From: Calothrix sp. PCC 7507
GTDB taxonomy: Bacteria; Cyanobacteriota; Cyanobacteriia; Cyanobacteriales; Nostocaceae
Assembly (NCBI RefSeq): GCF_000316575.1
Contig: NC_019682.1
Coordinates: 744,001 to 808,000 of the forward strand
DNA: 64,000 nucleotides
Direction of reading: 5' to 3'
Part shown: positions 45,244-53,935 of the stretch, in pieces
How the letters are laid out: every line of letters starts with the position of its first letter
Numbering within the stretch: the stretch's first letter is position 1
Notes under the pieces: model-generated
Seen by the model: the letters and a program-made list of their open reading frames with translations, nothing else
Told to the model about the DNA's origin: nothing
The model's database searches: none
Program-made: the position numbers and the translations under genes

Positions 45244-45576
45244 CCAAGTCCACAATCAATAAACGTGAAGGCAAAACTTGCAAACGGGTTCGCATTTGCG
45301 ATAAATGCTTACGCAAAACCAATGAACATGAAAGCAAAACTTATGAATGGGTTGACATTTGCAATAAATGCTTACGCAAAACCAATAAACTTGAAAGCAA
45401 AACTTATGAATGGGTTGACATTTGCGATAAATGCTTACGCAAAACCAATAAACTTGAAAGCAAAACTTATGAATGGGTTAACATTTGCAATAAATGCTTA
45501 TACAAAATCAATAAACGTGAAAGCAAAACTTATGAATGGGGTCACATTTGCGATAAACGTCAACACAAATTTATGA
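45244..45576 (+). repeat. 63-bp in-frame tandem repeat, about five units, coding-like
   Basis: Units start at 45265, 45328, 45391, 45454 and 45517, with a partial unit before the first. The unit is 63 bases, a multiple of three, so one frame stays open throughout (GTG 45265 to TGA 45576, 103 residues) and encodes repeats of KAKLMNGLTFAINAYAKPIN. The last unit overlaps the start of the next gene by four bases. No ribosome-binding site precedes the GTG, so translation is unproven. The peptide would be basic and amphipathic. Confidence 0.75.
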
Positions 45577-46610
45577 TAGATGACTACATCCGGGACATAA
45601 TGACCCAGAAACAGATTCCGGGACTCTCTGTTGCTGTGCTGCGGGAGGGTGAACCTGTTTTGCTTAAAGGTTATGGGTTGGCGAATGTGGAACACGCGGT
45701 TTCAGCATCCGAAAACACAGTTTATGAAATTGCGTCTATAGGTAAAACGTTCACCGCTACAGTCACCATGATGTTGGTGGAGTCAGGGGAGATTTTACTT
45801 GATGAACCAGTATCACACTATCTCGATAATCTACCTTTAGCTTGGCAGAGTGTGACAATCAAGCAGATTTTATCTCACCAGTCTGGAATTCCCAGCTATA
45901 CGGATGCTCCAAACTACTGGGAAATTACCCGTCTTGATTTATCCAAATCTGAAATTTTGGCTTTAGTTAGTGATTTACCTCTCAAGTTCCCACCGGGTGA
46001 GTTTAGCGCTTATGACAACACAGGCTATTACTTGCTGGGGTTGATGCTGGAAAAGGTAACGGGACAATCCTATGGAGATTTATTAGCAGAACGAATTTTT
46101 ACTCCTTTAGGAATGAATGCAACCATGATGAATCATCCTAGGGATATTGTGCCAAACCGATCTGCTGGCTACCGTTTGTTAAATAATAAGCTCGTAAATA
46201 AACCGTACTACAGCCCCTCTGTTACCTATTCAGCCGGAGGTCAAATTTCCAGCATAGCGGATATGGTGAAATGGGAGCAGGGTCTGTACGGTGCAACTTT
46301 ACTCAAGCAATCAACTCTTGATGTGATGTGGAGTCCCCATCCGCCAAATCGGGGGAATGATTGGGAAAAGCTGAGATATGTAGCTGGTTTAGGTTGGTGG
46401 GTGTTGAATTATGATGGTCGTCAAGTCGTTGGCCACAATGGCTCAATTTTAGGATTTGCTAGTAATATCACCCGCTTTATTGATGATAAAATTACTGTAA
46501 TTTTGTTGTGCAATTTGGATGTAATTTCACGACCAGATGCGATCGCTAAAGAAATCGCAGGATATTATTGTCCAGTTTTGGCGGAATTGCCCCTCCCGCC
46601 TCCACTGTAG
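45573..46610 (+). CDS. Serine hydrolase, beta-lactamase/DD-peptidase family
   Basis: 345 residues. Active-site motif SxxK as SIGK (IASIGKTFTATV, near residue 50), Tyr-x-Asn as YDNTGYYLLG, and VGHNGSILGF near the C-terminus in place of HTG. Family of class C-like esterases, DD-carboxypeptidases and penicillin-binding-protein relatives. No signal peptide, so a cytoplasmic esterase is more likely than a true lactamase. Its ATG overlaps the stop of the 63-bp repeat frame. Confidence 0.88.
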   Translation: MIDDYIRDIMTQKQIPGLSVAVLREGEPVLLKGYGLANVEHAVSASENTVYEIASIGKTFTATVTMMLVESGEILLDEPVSHYLDNLPLAWQSVTIKQILSHQSGIPSYTDAPNYWEITRLDLSKSEILALVSDLPLKFPPGEFSAYDNTGYYLLGLMLEKVTGQSYGDLLAERIFTPLGMNATMMNHPRDIVPNRSAGYRLLNNKLVNKPYYSPSVTYSAGGQISSIADMVKWEQGLYGATLLKQSTLDVMWSPHPPNRGNDWEKLRYVAGLGWWVLNYDGRQVVGHNGSILGFASNITRFIDDKITVILLCNLDVISRPDAIAKEIAGYYCPVLAELPLPPPL

Positions 46611-46623
46611 ACAAATTCAACTG

Positions 46624-47475
46624 TCAACTAGATTCAGCGCGACGCACAAAGGGTAAAAGGTCTTCTAAAATTGTTTCGTGATAGTGTTCTTGTGGGTAAT
46701 GCCCGACGTTATTAAGTTTTATTAATTCGGCATTGGGAACAGAATTGGCAAACTCTTGTGCTGTGTCTACGGATAACCAAGGGTCTATCATACCCCATTG
46801 AATTAAAATGGGTTGTTGCCATTCTTTAAACCCAGATGTGATTTCTGTCATGGCTGGTTCGAGTTGCAAATTACGAATAGTTGCTAACAGGGCGCGACCA
46901 GGAGCAGAACTTTTCAAAAATGGTTTACGATAAACATCTAAATCTTTATCTGCGATGCGATAACGGCTACCTCCTTCTAGAGTGCGGTCAACTAAAAGGG
47001 GGTCTTGAGTCATCATTTCACCGGCTAAAGGTAAACCCATTTGTTTGATTTTCCAGGGTAATTTAGCAGCGGTGGAAATGGGTGTATTCAGGATAGCTAA
47101 ATTGGCAATTTGTTCGGGGTGGCGTAAGGCATATTGTAATCCTACAGAACCTAAAAAGCCTTGCACAACTAAGGAAAAACGTTCAAGTTCTAAGGTTTTG
47201 ACAAATGCTGCTAAAGCTGTGATAAATGCTTCAGGTGTATAAGCAAAATATCGTTTTTCTGGGGTTGCAGAAAAGCCATAGCCAATCCAATCTGGGGCGA
47301 TCGCTCTTGTACCTTGGTTCGCCAAAGCAGGTAAAATATGGCGCCAACTGTAACTTTGTGAGACTATACCATGCAGGAACAACACAGGTAATAAGTCAGT
47401 TCTGCCAATTGGCGCAGCTTCGCGATAAAACCATTCGAGAGAATCTACTTTTATTTTATTTTCTGTTGACGACAC
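46624..47475 (-). CDS. Alpha/beta hydrolase-fold protein with altered nucleophile site
   Basis: 283 residues. Layout of haloalkane-dehalogenase-like hydrolases: PVLFLHGIVSQSYSWRHILP, RAIAPDWIGYGFS, and a C-terminal His in LNNVGHYPQEH with Asp in GMIDPWLSVD. At the nucleophile elbow the sequence is LVVQGFLGSVG, where dehalogenases have VQDWGG and esterases GxSxG, so no Ser or Asp is in the expected place. Similar proteins exist in other cyanobacteria and chloroplasts, so this is probably a real subfamily, perhaps non-hydrolytic. Confidence 0.82.
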   Translation of the reverse strand: MSSTENKIKVDSLEWFYREAAPIGRTDLLPVLFLHGIVSQSYSWRHILPALANQGTRAIAPDWIGYGFSATPEKRYFAYTPEAFITALAAFVKTLELERFSLVVQGFLGSVGLQYALRHPEQIANLAILNTPISTAAKLPWKIKQMGLPLAGEMMTQDPLLVDRTLEGGSRYRIADKDLDVYRKPFLKSSAPGRALLATIRNLQLEPAMTEITSGFKEWQQPILIQWGMIDPWLSVDTAQEFANSVPNAELIKLNNVGHYPQEHYHETILEDLLPFVRRAESS

Positions 47476-47556
47476 GTTATTTTCCTATAGATTGGCATAT
47501 GAGGCATCAGACATTGGTTATTTGTCCTCGATGCCCCATGCCCCATGCCCCATGCC

Positions 47557-48702
47557 CTAAAGAATAATCATCTCACGAATTGCATAACCGGTGGCAGGTG
47601 CTAATAAAACGCCATTGCGATAATGTCCGGTGGCTAAGAGGACATTACTAAATCCTGGTAGGTTGGCAACAATTGGGGCTGGGCGCGCTTCGGGACGGGG
47701 GCGTAAACCTGACCAAGTGCGGACAATATCAGCTTGTGCTAATTCAGGACAAAAAGCGATCGCTTGTTTTCTCACAGACTCTAATAGTTCGTCGTTCGGC
47801 GGAATGTCATTCCCATTATGGGGAAACTCTACTGTCGCACCCACCCAGTAATCTCCGCCGCCCACAGGGACTATATGCACATCATTACCAGTAATTGCAG
47901 GTTGGAAGTCAGGATTACCCAATGGATGCCCTAAGCTCACTTGCAAAGCTTGTCCTAATACTGGGCGGATATCAACCATCTGGTTGAATTTTGCCGTTAT
48001 TGGTGTTGAACCTAAGCCAGCGGCAATAACAAACCAATCTGCGGCAATTTTTCCCTCTGTAGTCTCAATTGCATCACATTTTGTTGTTGCTTCAGATTCT
48101 CTGGGGATTTGTCCCAAAACAGTGACATCAAACTTAAAAGTAACACCGTTGTGCTGGGCGGCAGCAACTAAAGCTAATGTCAAAGCTGTGGGGTCAAGTT
48201 GGCGGTCTTGAGGAGAGTAGACAGCGCCAATTATTTTTTGATTATCTATCTGTGGACAGATGTTTTTGAGTTTGTTACTGTCCCAAATTTCTAATTCCCA
48301 GCCTTGAGCGTGGCGAATTGCCTGGAGGTTTTGCCATTTTTCTAACGGTTCGGCTTCGCTCACCGTTAGCCCTGAGCGGAGCCGAAGGGCTAAATTCACT
48401 TCCTCTTCCAAACAAAGACTGAGGATTCCTTGGCGATTGAAAGGGATTTTATGCCCCGTTATGGCTTCTAGTTCGGGAATCAAGGTTTCATAGCGTTGGA
48501 TGCTAGTTTGTCGCCACTGCCAGGCCTTACCCTTGGTTTTTTGGCTAATCACGCCCACTAAAACGCCCAGGGCAGCGCCTGTAGAAGCTTGTGCTGGTGG
48601 TTGACGGTCTAAAACAGTGATTTTTAAACCTGGAACTTGACTGAGTTCATAGGCGATCGCTGCCCCAACCACGCCACAACCGATAATTACGACATGACTC
48701 AT
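47557..48702 (-). CDS. FAD-dependent oxidoreductase (DAO/ThiO type)
   Basis: About 381 residues from ATG 48702 (SHVVIIGCGVVGAAIAYEL, the Rossmann FAD motif); the frame opens 30 codons earlier in repeat DNA that is not part of the protein. C-terminal TWSGLRPRPEARPAPIV and ATGHYRNGVLLAPATG are typical of glycine oxidase/D-amino-acid oxidase (DAO) enzymes such as ThiO, which feeds thiamine thiazole synthesis. Residues RLRSGLTVSEAEP come from a palindromic repeat inserted in frame (48342-48393). Confidence 0.85.
   Translation of the reverse strand: MSHVVIIGCGVVGAAIAYELSQVPGLKITVLDRQPPAQASTGAALGVLVGVISQKTKGKAWQWRQTSIQRYETLIPELEAITGHKIPFNRQGILSLCLEEEVNLALRLRSGLTVSEAEPLEKWQNLQAIRHAQGWELEIWDSNKLKNICPQIDNQKIIGAVYSPQDRQLDPTALTLALVAAAQHNGVTFKFDVTVLGQIPRESEATTKCDAIETTEGKIAADWFVIAAGLGSTPITAKFNQMVDIRPVLGQALQVSLGHPLGNPDFQPAITGNDVHIVPVGGGDYWVGATVEFPHNGNDIPPNDELLESVRKQAIAFCPELAQADIVRTWSGLRPRPEARPAPIVANLPGFSNVLLATGHYRNGVLLAPATGYAIREMIIL
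48342..48393. repeat. Palindromic repeat inserted inside a coding sequence
   Basis: Two overlapping hairpins: CTAACGGT (48342) with ACCGTTAG (48362), and TTAGCCCT (48366) with AGGGCTAA (48386). The two loops (TCGGCTTCGCTC and GAGCGGAGCCGA) also pair with each other at 11 of 12 positions. It belongs to the GAGC-GNAG-CCGAAG family of dispersed repeats seen near 19345, 26960, 56965 and 58725, but here sits within an open frame. Confidence 0.7.
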
Positions 48703-48811
48703 TACTTTTTTGTGGAGGAGTGGGGGAAGTAGAGGAAGATGAGGGAGCAGAGGGAGATAATTATTTTCCCTCGTCCTCCTCATCTTCCTCATCCCATCTT
48801 AAACTTTGTGC

Positions 48812-49261
48812 TTAACTTGTTTGAGGGAGCAGTTCGAGGAATTTGTCAATGTCTGCGAAAGCAGCTTTGTAATTACTCAAAGCTTGTTGAGTATTGCCGA
48901 CTTTAGCAGCTTGATCGATTTTAATCAGGTGATTGAATAAATCTCGCGTGATCTGGCGGGCTGTGGGTTGCTCCTTGGGTAGGAGGTTAGGAGTGATATA
49001 AGTTAGGGTGAGTTTAGCTTCTGTGATTGGTCCATGTATAAAATTCCCCACATTTATCCAATCTTGGTTTTTGATCAGCTGTTGTAGTTCTTCTGCGCGA
49101 TCGCGTACAGCCTGAATATCAGGAACGTATTCCTGAATTTTCTCCAGTTGAGCTGCTGTGTAAGTGGGAGGTGTAACTGCCACACTAGGGCCACCGCAAC
49201 TAATCAGGAATGTTGCCAAAATTACTAGAATTAATGAAAAAATTGAGCGTTGACGCGCCAT
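48812..49261 (-). CDS. psbQ: Photosystem II protein PsbQ (CyanoQ)
   Basis: 149 residues. Lipoprotein signal with LISC (Cys22) and a four-helix bundle as in cyanobacterial PsbQ: YTAAQLEKIQEYVPDIQAVR, DWINVGNFIHGPITEAKLTL, ITRDLFNHLIKIDQAAKVGN and YKAAFADIDKFLELLP. It is bound to the lumen side of photosystem II by its lipid anchor and stabilises the oxygen-evolving centre. Single gene on the minus strand. Confidence 0.93.
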   Translation of the reverse strand: MARQRSIFSLILVILATFLISCGGPSVAVTPPTYTAAQLEKIQEYVPDIQAVRDRAEELQQLIKNQDWINVGNFIHGPITEAKLTLTYITPNLLPKEQPTARQITRDLFNHLIKIDQAAKVGNTQQALSNYKAAFADIDKFLELLPQTS

Positions 49262-49818
49262 ATACTGAAATATTTTGCTGTTTGTTTGCCGACTAACAGT
49301 GTAATTTTAGATCGCTAGCGCAATTTATCCTTCTCGTCAGCAAAGTATTTTACTGAAAAATTTTTCTCTTTACTTCATATTTTTCAAAATCGGTGCAGTT
49401 CGCGCTAACTTTCCCAGAAAATTAAGTATAATTACTCAAGATGTCTTACGCAATCCAAAAACCTCTAATACCAATTTGCAAAAAGAATGCGAAGGATAAA
49501 TCATAGGGTAGCGGAAACCCCGCCCTTCACAACAATCCATATGTCACAAACATTATTTAAATTGGTATAACAAGCAGTTGATTATTCAATACAGTTCAGT
49601 TAAGGATAAATGTAGGTTAGGTTAAGGTTTTTGGCACAAAATGAGCCAGATTAGTTTATTATTAGTTTTTAGTAAAAATGATTATTCAAAAAGCATTATT
49701 TATAGTTACTAAACACAAAAGGAATTGATAATTTGAGACAACCATAAAATAAGCCTTCTGGCGGTTTTTGTGTTTTCACATTTTCCATACGCCGACACAA
49801 TATTAGGAGTGTTTTTTA
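49262..49818. other. Intergenic region containing a 101-bp inverted-repeat element
   Basis: ATACCAATTT (49468-49477) and AAATTGGTAT (49559-49568) are perfect 10-bp inverted ends of a probable MITE, with an internal GCGGAAACCCCGCCC segment. The rest is AT-rich; no credible gene. It holds the psbQ promoter and that of the next rightward gene. Confidence 0.5.
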
Positions 49819-50247
49819 GTGAACGCATCTGAACAGGCAACCAACCTTGAACTTACGAGCAAGATTGCTACAGTGGTTAATTTGTTCAAATTCGAGTTTC
49901 CTGATGCCAAATCGGATCTAAAACCTTGGAAGAATGACCCAGAAACCAGGGAGTTAGTTGATCCAGATTCTATAGACATCGGTTTTCACTTTCCTGGGAT
50001 CAGCAAATCTTGGCGAAGTCGCAGTATTTTGATTCAAATCCGTTTTTATCAAGACCCCATTAATCATTCCCGACGTGCAATTGGTGTTGAAGTAGCTGCA
50101 TTTGATCATCGCGGCGAAGTGTGGCGACTTTCTACTATAGAAGACTGGAGTTTTGCTGGTGTGTCTGTGCCTTCCTCGGAAGTTGGAGATAAGCTAAAAC
50201 AGATTTGCCGTCAGATTTTGGATGTGTTTAATCATCAGATTAGTTAG
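49819..50247 (+). CDS. Conserved hypothetical protein (142 aa)
   Basis: Starts at GTG 49819 with TAGGAG 10 bases upstream. Soluble mixed alpha-beta protein: EFPDAKSDLKPWKNDPETRE, GFHFPGISKSWRSRSILIQI, and EVWRLSTIEDWSFAGVSVPS. No named family recognised. Stand-alone rightward gene before the Uma2 pair. Confidence 0.6.
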   Translation: MNASEQATNLELTSKIATVVNLFKFEFPDAKSDLKPWKNDPETRELVDPDSIDIGFHFPGISKSWRSRSILIQIRFYQDPINHSRRAIGVEVAAFDHRGEVWRLSTIEDWSFAGVSVPSSEVGDKLKQICRQILDVFNHQIS

Positions 50248-50490
50248 GGCTTACTAAAAAAGTCATAAAACAGCAGGAGAAGGATTGATTAGTAAATGCT
50301 CATAGACCATATATAAGGTCTAATTAAAAAAATAGACATAAAAAAGCACACAACAAGCGTGACAGTTGAGTAGTTGGTTGCCATATTCCTACAGTGAAGT
50401 ATAGAACTTAACAGAAAGAGTGCGATCGCCCCTCAGCCTTTTCATTGCTAAACTAAAAAACAACCCTCACCTCCAAGCAAAGGTAGCCTT

Positions 50491-51279
50491 ATGACCTCTG
50501 CAACCAACCTAGATACTGATCTCACACCGTTCCCAGACCACACGCAGCTACCAGACTCGGACGGAAAGTTTGTGAAAAACTGGCAAGAGCATCCGCAAAG
50601 TATCTTACTGACTGACTCTATTACACCCGTACTCAAGCAATTGCAACCTGATGGTCAATATTGTATTGGTCAAGACTTAGGCATTTACTGGCGGTTGACT
50701 GATCCTCCGGAGAAAGGAGCAGAAGCACCAGATTGGTTTTATGTCGGGAATGTACCACCCATGCTCGATGGGATAACACGCCGTTCTTATGTATTGTGGC
50801 GAGAATTTATCGCCCCATCCATTGCCTTAGAATTTGTCTCTGGGGATGGTAGCGAGGAACGAGATAAAACCCCTTGGAAAGGGAAATTTTGGGTTTATGA
50901 GCAGGTGATTCATCCGGCTTTTTATGGCATTTATGAAGTGAATAAAGCCAGTGTGGAAGTATATGAATTAGTTGGTGGACAATATCAGTTATTAATAGCA
51001 AATGAACGGGGACATTATCCCATCGCACCTTTAGGAGTTGAGTTAGGTATTTGGCAAGGAGAATATCAGAGTGCGGAGTTACCCTGGCTACGCTGGTGGG
51101 ATTCGCAAGGTAATTTGTTGCTGACTGGGGATGAAAGAGCTGAACAAGAACGCCAACGGGCTGAACAAGAACGCCAACGGGCTGAACAAGAACACCAACG
51201 GGCTGAACAAGAACGCCAACGGGCCGATCGCCTAATTGCTCAATTGCGATCACTTGGTGTGGAACCAGAAGCTGATTAA
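50491..51279 (+). CDS. Uma2 family protein, first tandem copy
   Basis: 262 residues. Uma2 (DUF820) is a PD-(D/E)XK-fold family greatly expanded in cyanobacteria: EKGAEAPDWFYVGNVPP, LEFVSGDGSEERDKTPWKGK, YEQVIHPAFYGIYEVNKASV. The C-terminus is a charged helix with four copies of AEQERQR (coiled coil) before RADRLIAQLRSLGVEPE. Nuclease activity has not been demonstrated for most members. Duplicate of the next gene, including about 70 bases of upstream DNA. Confidence 0.88.
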   Translation: MTSATNLDTDLTPFPDHTQLPDSDGKFVKNWQEHPQSILLTDSITPVLKQLQPDGQYCIGQDLGIYWRLTDPPEKGAEAPDWFYVGNVPPMLDGITRRSYVLWREFIAPSIALEFVSGDGSEERDKTPWKGKFWVYEQVIHPAFYGIYEVNKASVEVYELVGGQYQLLIANERGHYPIAPLGVELGIWQGEYQSAELPWLRWWDSQGNLLLTGDERAEQERQRAEQERQRAEQEHQRAEQERQRADRLIAQLRSLGVEPEAD

Positions 51280-51350
51280 CTGCGATCGCCCCTCCGCCTT
51301 TTCATTGCTAAACTAAAAAACAATCCTCACTGCCAAGCAAAGGTAGCCTT

Positions 51351-52094
51351 ATGACCTCTGCAACCAACCTCGATACTAATCTTACCCCTTTCCCCGATCA
51401 TACGCAGCTACCAGAGTCCGACGGCACTTTCGTGAAAAACTTTCAGGAACATCCCCAAAGCATTCTCATCACGGACTCGATTAAACCGATATTGCAAAAA
51501 CGTCATCCTGATGGGCAATACTGTATTGGTCAAGATTGTGGGATCTACTGGCGGATGACTGATCCCCCGGAAAAAGGAGCAGAAGCACCAGACTGGTTTT
51601 ATGTAGGTAATGTACCACCCTTACTGGATGGGCAAACACGAAGGTCTTATGTATTGTGGCGAGAATTTATTGCTCCTCTGATTGTCTTAGAATTTGTCTC
51701 TGGGGATGGTAGCGAGGAGCGAGATAAAACCCCTTGGAAGGGGAAATTTTGGATTTATGAGCAGGTAATTCATCCGGCTTTTTACGGTATTTATGAAGTG
51801 AATAAAGCCAGTGTAGAAGTTTATCACTTAGTTGAAGGACAGTATCAGCTTTTAGCAGCAAATGAACAGGGACATTATCCCATACATCCTTTAGGCGTTG
51901 AGTTAGGCATTTGGCTAGGAGTCTACCAGAATATGGAATTACCCTGGCTACGCTGGTGGGATTTGCAAGGTAATTTGTTGTTGACTGGTGAGGAAAGAGC
52001 CGAACGAGAATCTCAACGGGCTGAACAGGAACGCCAACGGGCCGATCGCCTCACTGCTCAATTGCGTGCTTTGGGAATAGAACCAGAAGCCTAA
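51351..52094 (+). CDS. Uma2 family protein, second tandem copy
   Basis: 247 residues, most positions identical to the preceding copy, including the sequence before the start (GCTAAACTAAAAAACAA and AGCAAAGGTAGCCTT). The C-terminal AEQERQR coiled-coil repeat is shorter (about two units). Differences are spread through the domain (for example SIALEFV versus LIVLEFV), so the duplication is not brand new. Likely same fold and unknown role. Confidence 0.88.
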   Translation: MTSATNLDTNLTPFPDHTQLPESDGTFVKNFQEHPQSILITDSIKPILQKRHPDGQYCIGQDCGIYWRMTDPPEKGAEAPDWFYVGNVPPLLDGQTRRSYVLWREFIAPLIVLEFVSGDGSEERDKTPWKGKFWIYEQVIHPAFYGIYEVNKASVEVYHLVEGQYQLLAANEQGHYPIHPLGVELGIWLGVYQNMELPWLRWWDLQGNLLLTGEERAERESQRAEQERQRADRLTAQLRALGIEPEA

Positions 52095-52144
52095 TATTTT
52101 GGGACTTTGCTTTAAATAGAAATTCTATTCCCTATTCCCTAATT

Positions 52145-53809
52145 CTAAATATCTAACCCCACAACTGTTAACTCTGGCGGATGCTCAACAGTGAACTGGT
52201 AATATATTTCCCTTTGTTCTTCAGGCGCAAGAGTTAATACCCATTCCAAAATCCCCATTTCGCCGAGTTGAATGTGTGGGTTGCTGCGGGTGAGGCGGAC
52301 TTTAATCTGTTCGCTGCGGCTGACTGGTAATTGTTCTGTTAATTTTAGATGAGTTTCTTGATTGAGCAAGTTAGTAATGATCAATCGATAACCATAAGTA
52401 ATTCGCCGCTGGTTGCTAATTAACTTTTTATCTACCTGACGCTCAACTAAGTCACGCTCAATTTTTAAACTTTCATCAATTCCTAAGTTCAATTTAAATT
52501 CTTGTCCTGGTGCAATATTTTCTAGCTGAGTAGTACCCACAAAAATATCATCACGGAAAATATTGGCTTTACCGGGTAAAAAAGTTGCACCATTTGGGCT
52601 ATTTTTGACGTTAGCTTGCAAATAAGCAAAGCTCACTAAGCGTGGCACGGCTACATAATCGAAACTACTGGGATAATCATCTTGGAAGATTGTCGTTTTA
52701 TGGGGTGCGCCATCACTGGGAATATTCCCACCACTATTGAGTTTAAAGGTAACTACACTCCCTTGTTTTGTAACTTCTGCAACGACAGTTTCTGCTTTGA
52801 TAGGGCTGCTTTCTGCAACTTCATCTTCTTCTTGTCCATAGGCTTCAGCAGCAGAAGAAGGTTTAAGCATTATGGTAGGAGCAGATGGGAGTCGTCTTCT
52901 GTCCATGAATTCCACTGGTGGACGTGGAGTTCCTATATACCAGGGTTCAAGTTTGGGTGGGAGTGTACCTAATCCTGGTTTGGCGGTGGAAAGGGTGAGA
53001 GCAACCCCAAGCCAATCTTCGCCTGTGCTTTGGGTAACTTCTGCCAAGTAGCTTAGATGTACCATATTGCTGGTACTGTGAAAGCGCAAGTCATAAAGCG
53101 GAGTCCAACTGGCGCGATTCACCATATAAGACACCTCTAGCTCAAATTCGCTTTCCCCTGCAACTTCAGTTGCAATAATCAAGCTGAAGCTTTCTTTGGG
53201 ATGAGGTGTTTGGATTTTTTGCAATGAGGCGTAGAGGACTTGTAACTGCTTGTCTAATTCTTGTTCTTGGCTTTTGCACTCTCCAGCAGCGATCGCATAT
53301 TCACCATACTGACTACCCAAAAAGTTGAGAAAATCCAGAGTTTCACTCAGGCTGAGATTTTTCCTTGCCAAACTCTGAGCAAAGGGTTCTTCTGTTTTTT
53401 CCCGTAAGCCAGCGATAAAACTCGATTGCAGAACTAAAGCATCTACTTGCGCCTGTAAATGGCGTTTATCTGCTTCTATCTGCTGAATTTGCCGTGTCAA
53501 CTGCGCGACTCGTTCGGCGACGGGTTCGGTGGTGTAGATGCGATCGCTACTCACTCCCAGCAAACGCACTCCCACAGTACCCGCACCGCGAACCCTAACG
53601 GATTCAGGTTCTAGAGTCACTGGTAGTGAGGGGATGACTAATTCCTGTTCCATTCCTGTTAGGGAAACTGTGCCTAGTCTTGTCACTAAGGCTTTGTTCC
53701 CGTACACTGTCACAGCAACAATCTGGCTGAAAATTATTCTGCGTGAAGATGACGTTTCCGGGTTAACCACTACCAGTTTTCCCCCTTTTTTTATGGTTCT
53801 GCTGGTCAA
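52145..53809 (-). CDS. Mucoidy inhibitor MuiA family (DUF4139) protein
   Basis: 554 residues. N-terminal DUF4140 (VTVYGNKALVTRLGTVSLTG), a coiled coil (about 85-115), then DUF4139 (SYMVNRASWTPLYDLRFHST, and a Gly/Pro-rich linker before VVTFKLNSGGNIPSDGAPHK). No signal peptide seen. Members include MuiA of Salmonella and eukaryotic F37C4.5; molecular role unknown. Followed upstream on the genome by AGTTATC repeats (53836-53890). Confidence 0.85.
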   Translation of the reverse strand: MTSRTIKKGGKLVVVNPETSSSRRIIFSQIVAVTVYGNKALVTRLGTVSLTGMEQELVIPSLPVTLEPESVRVRGAGTVGVRLLGVSSDRIYTTEPVAERVAQLTRQIQQIEADKRHLQAQVDALVLQSSFIAGLREKTEEPFAQSLARKNLSLSETLDFLNFLGSQYGEYAIAAGECKSQEQELDKQLQVLYASLQKIQTPHPKESFSLIIATEVAGESEFELEVSYMVNRASWTPLYDLRFHSTSNMVHLSYLAEVTQSTGEDWLGVALTLSTAKPGLGTLPPKLEPWYIGTPRPPVEFMDRRRLPSAPTIMLKPSSAAEAYGQEEDEVAESSPIKAETVVAEVTKQGSVVTFKLNSGGNIPSDGAPHKTTIFQDDYPSSFDYVAVPRLVSFAYLQANVKNSPNGATFLPGKANIFRDDIFVGTTQLENIAPGQEFKLNLGIDESLKIERDLVERQVDKKLISNQRRITYGYRLIITNLLNQETHLKLTEQLPVSRSEQIKVRLTRSNPHIQLGEMGILEWVLTLAPEEQREIYYQFTVEHPPELTVVGLDI

Positions 53810-53835
53810 TTCTTAATGGTTATTGGTCTAGTCGT

Positions 53836-53935
53836 CAAGTACCAGTTATCAGTTATCAGTTATCAGTTATCAGTTATCAGTTATCAGTGTGTTTACTGTT
53901 TACTGTTTACTGTTTACTGTTCACTGTTCCCTCTT
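53836..53935. repeat. Heptameric repeats between muiA-type gene and ccm regulator
   Basis: Array of CAGTTAT (about seven copies) followed by GTTTACT (about five copies) and TTCACTG. Same class of short tandem repeats as at 6724. It covers the end of the LysR gene region, whose stop codon lies inside the second array. Confidence 0.7.

Noticed and set aside
50807-51253. 148-aa minus-strand frame with repeated PVGVLVQ
   Set aside because: Antisense reading of the AEQERQR-coding repeats of the Uma2 gene.
53836-53935. Possible CRISPR-like array
   Set aside because: Units are 7 bp, contiguous and without spacers; short tandem repeats, not CRISPR. The same holds for 6724-6803 and 62287-62412.
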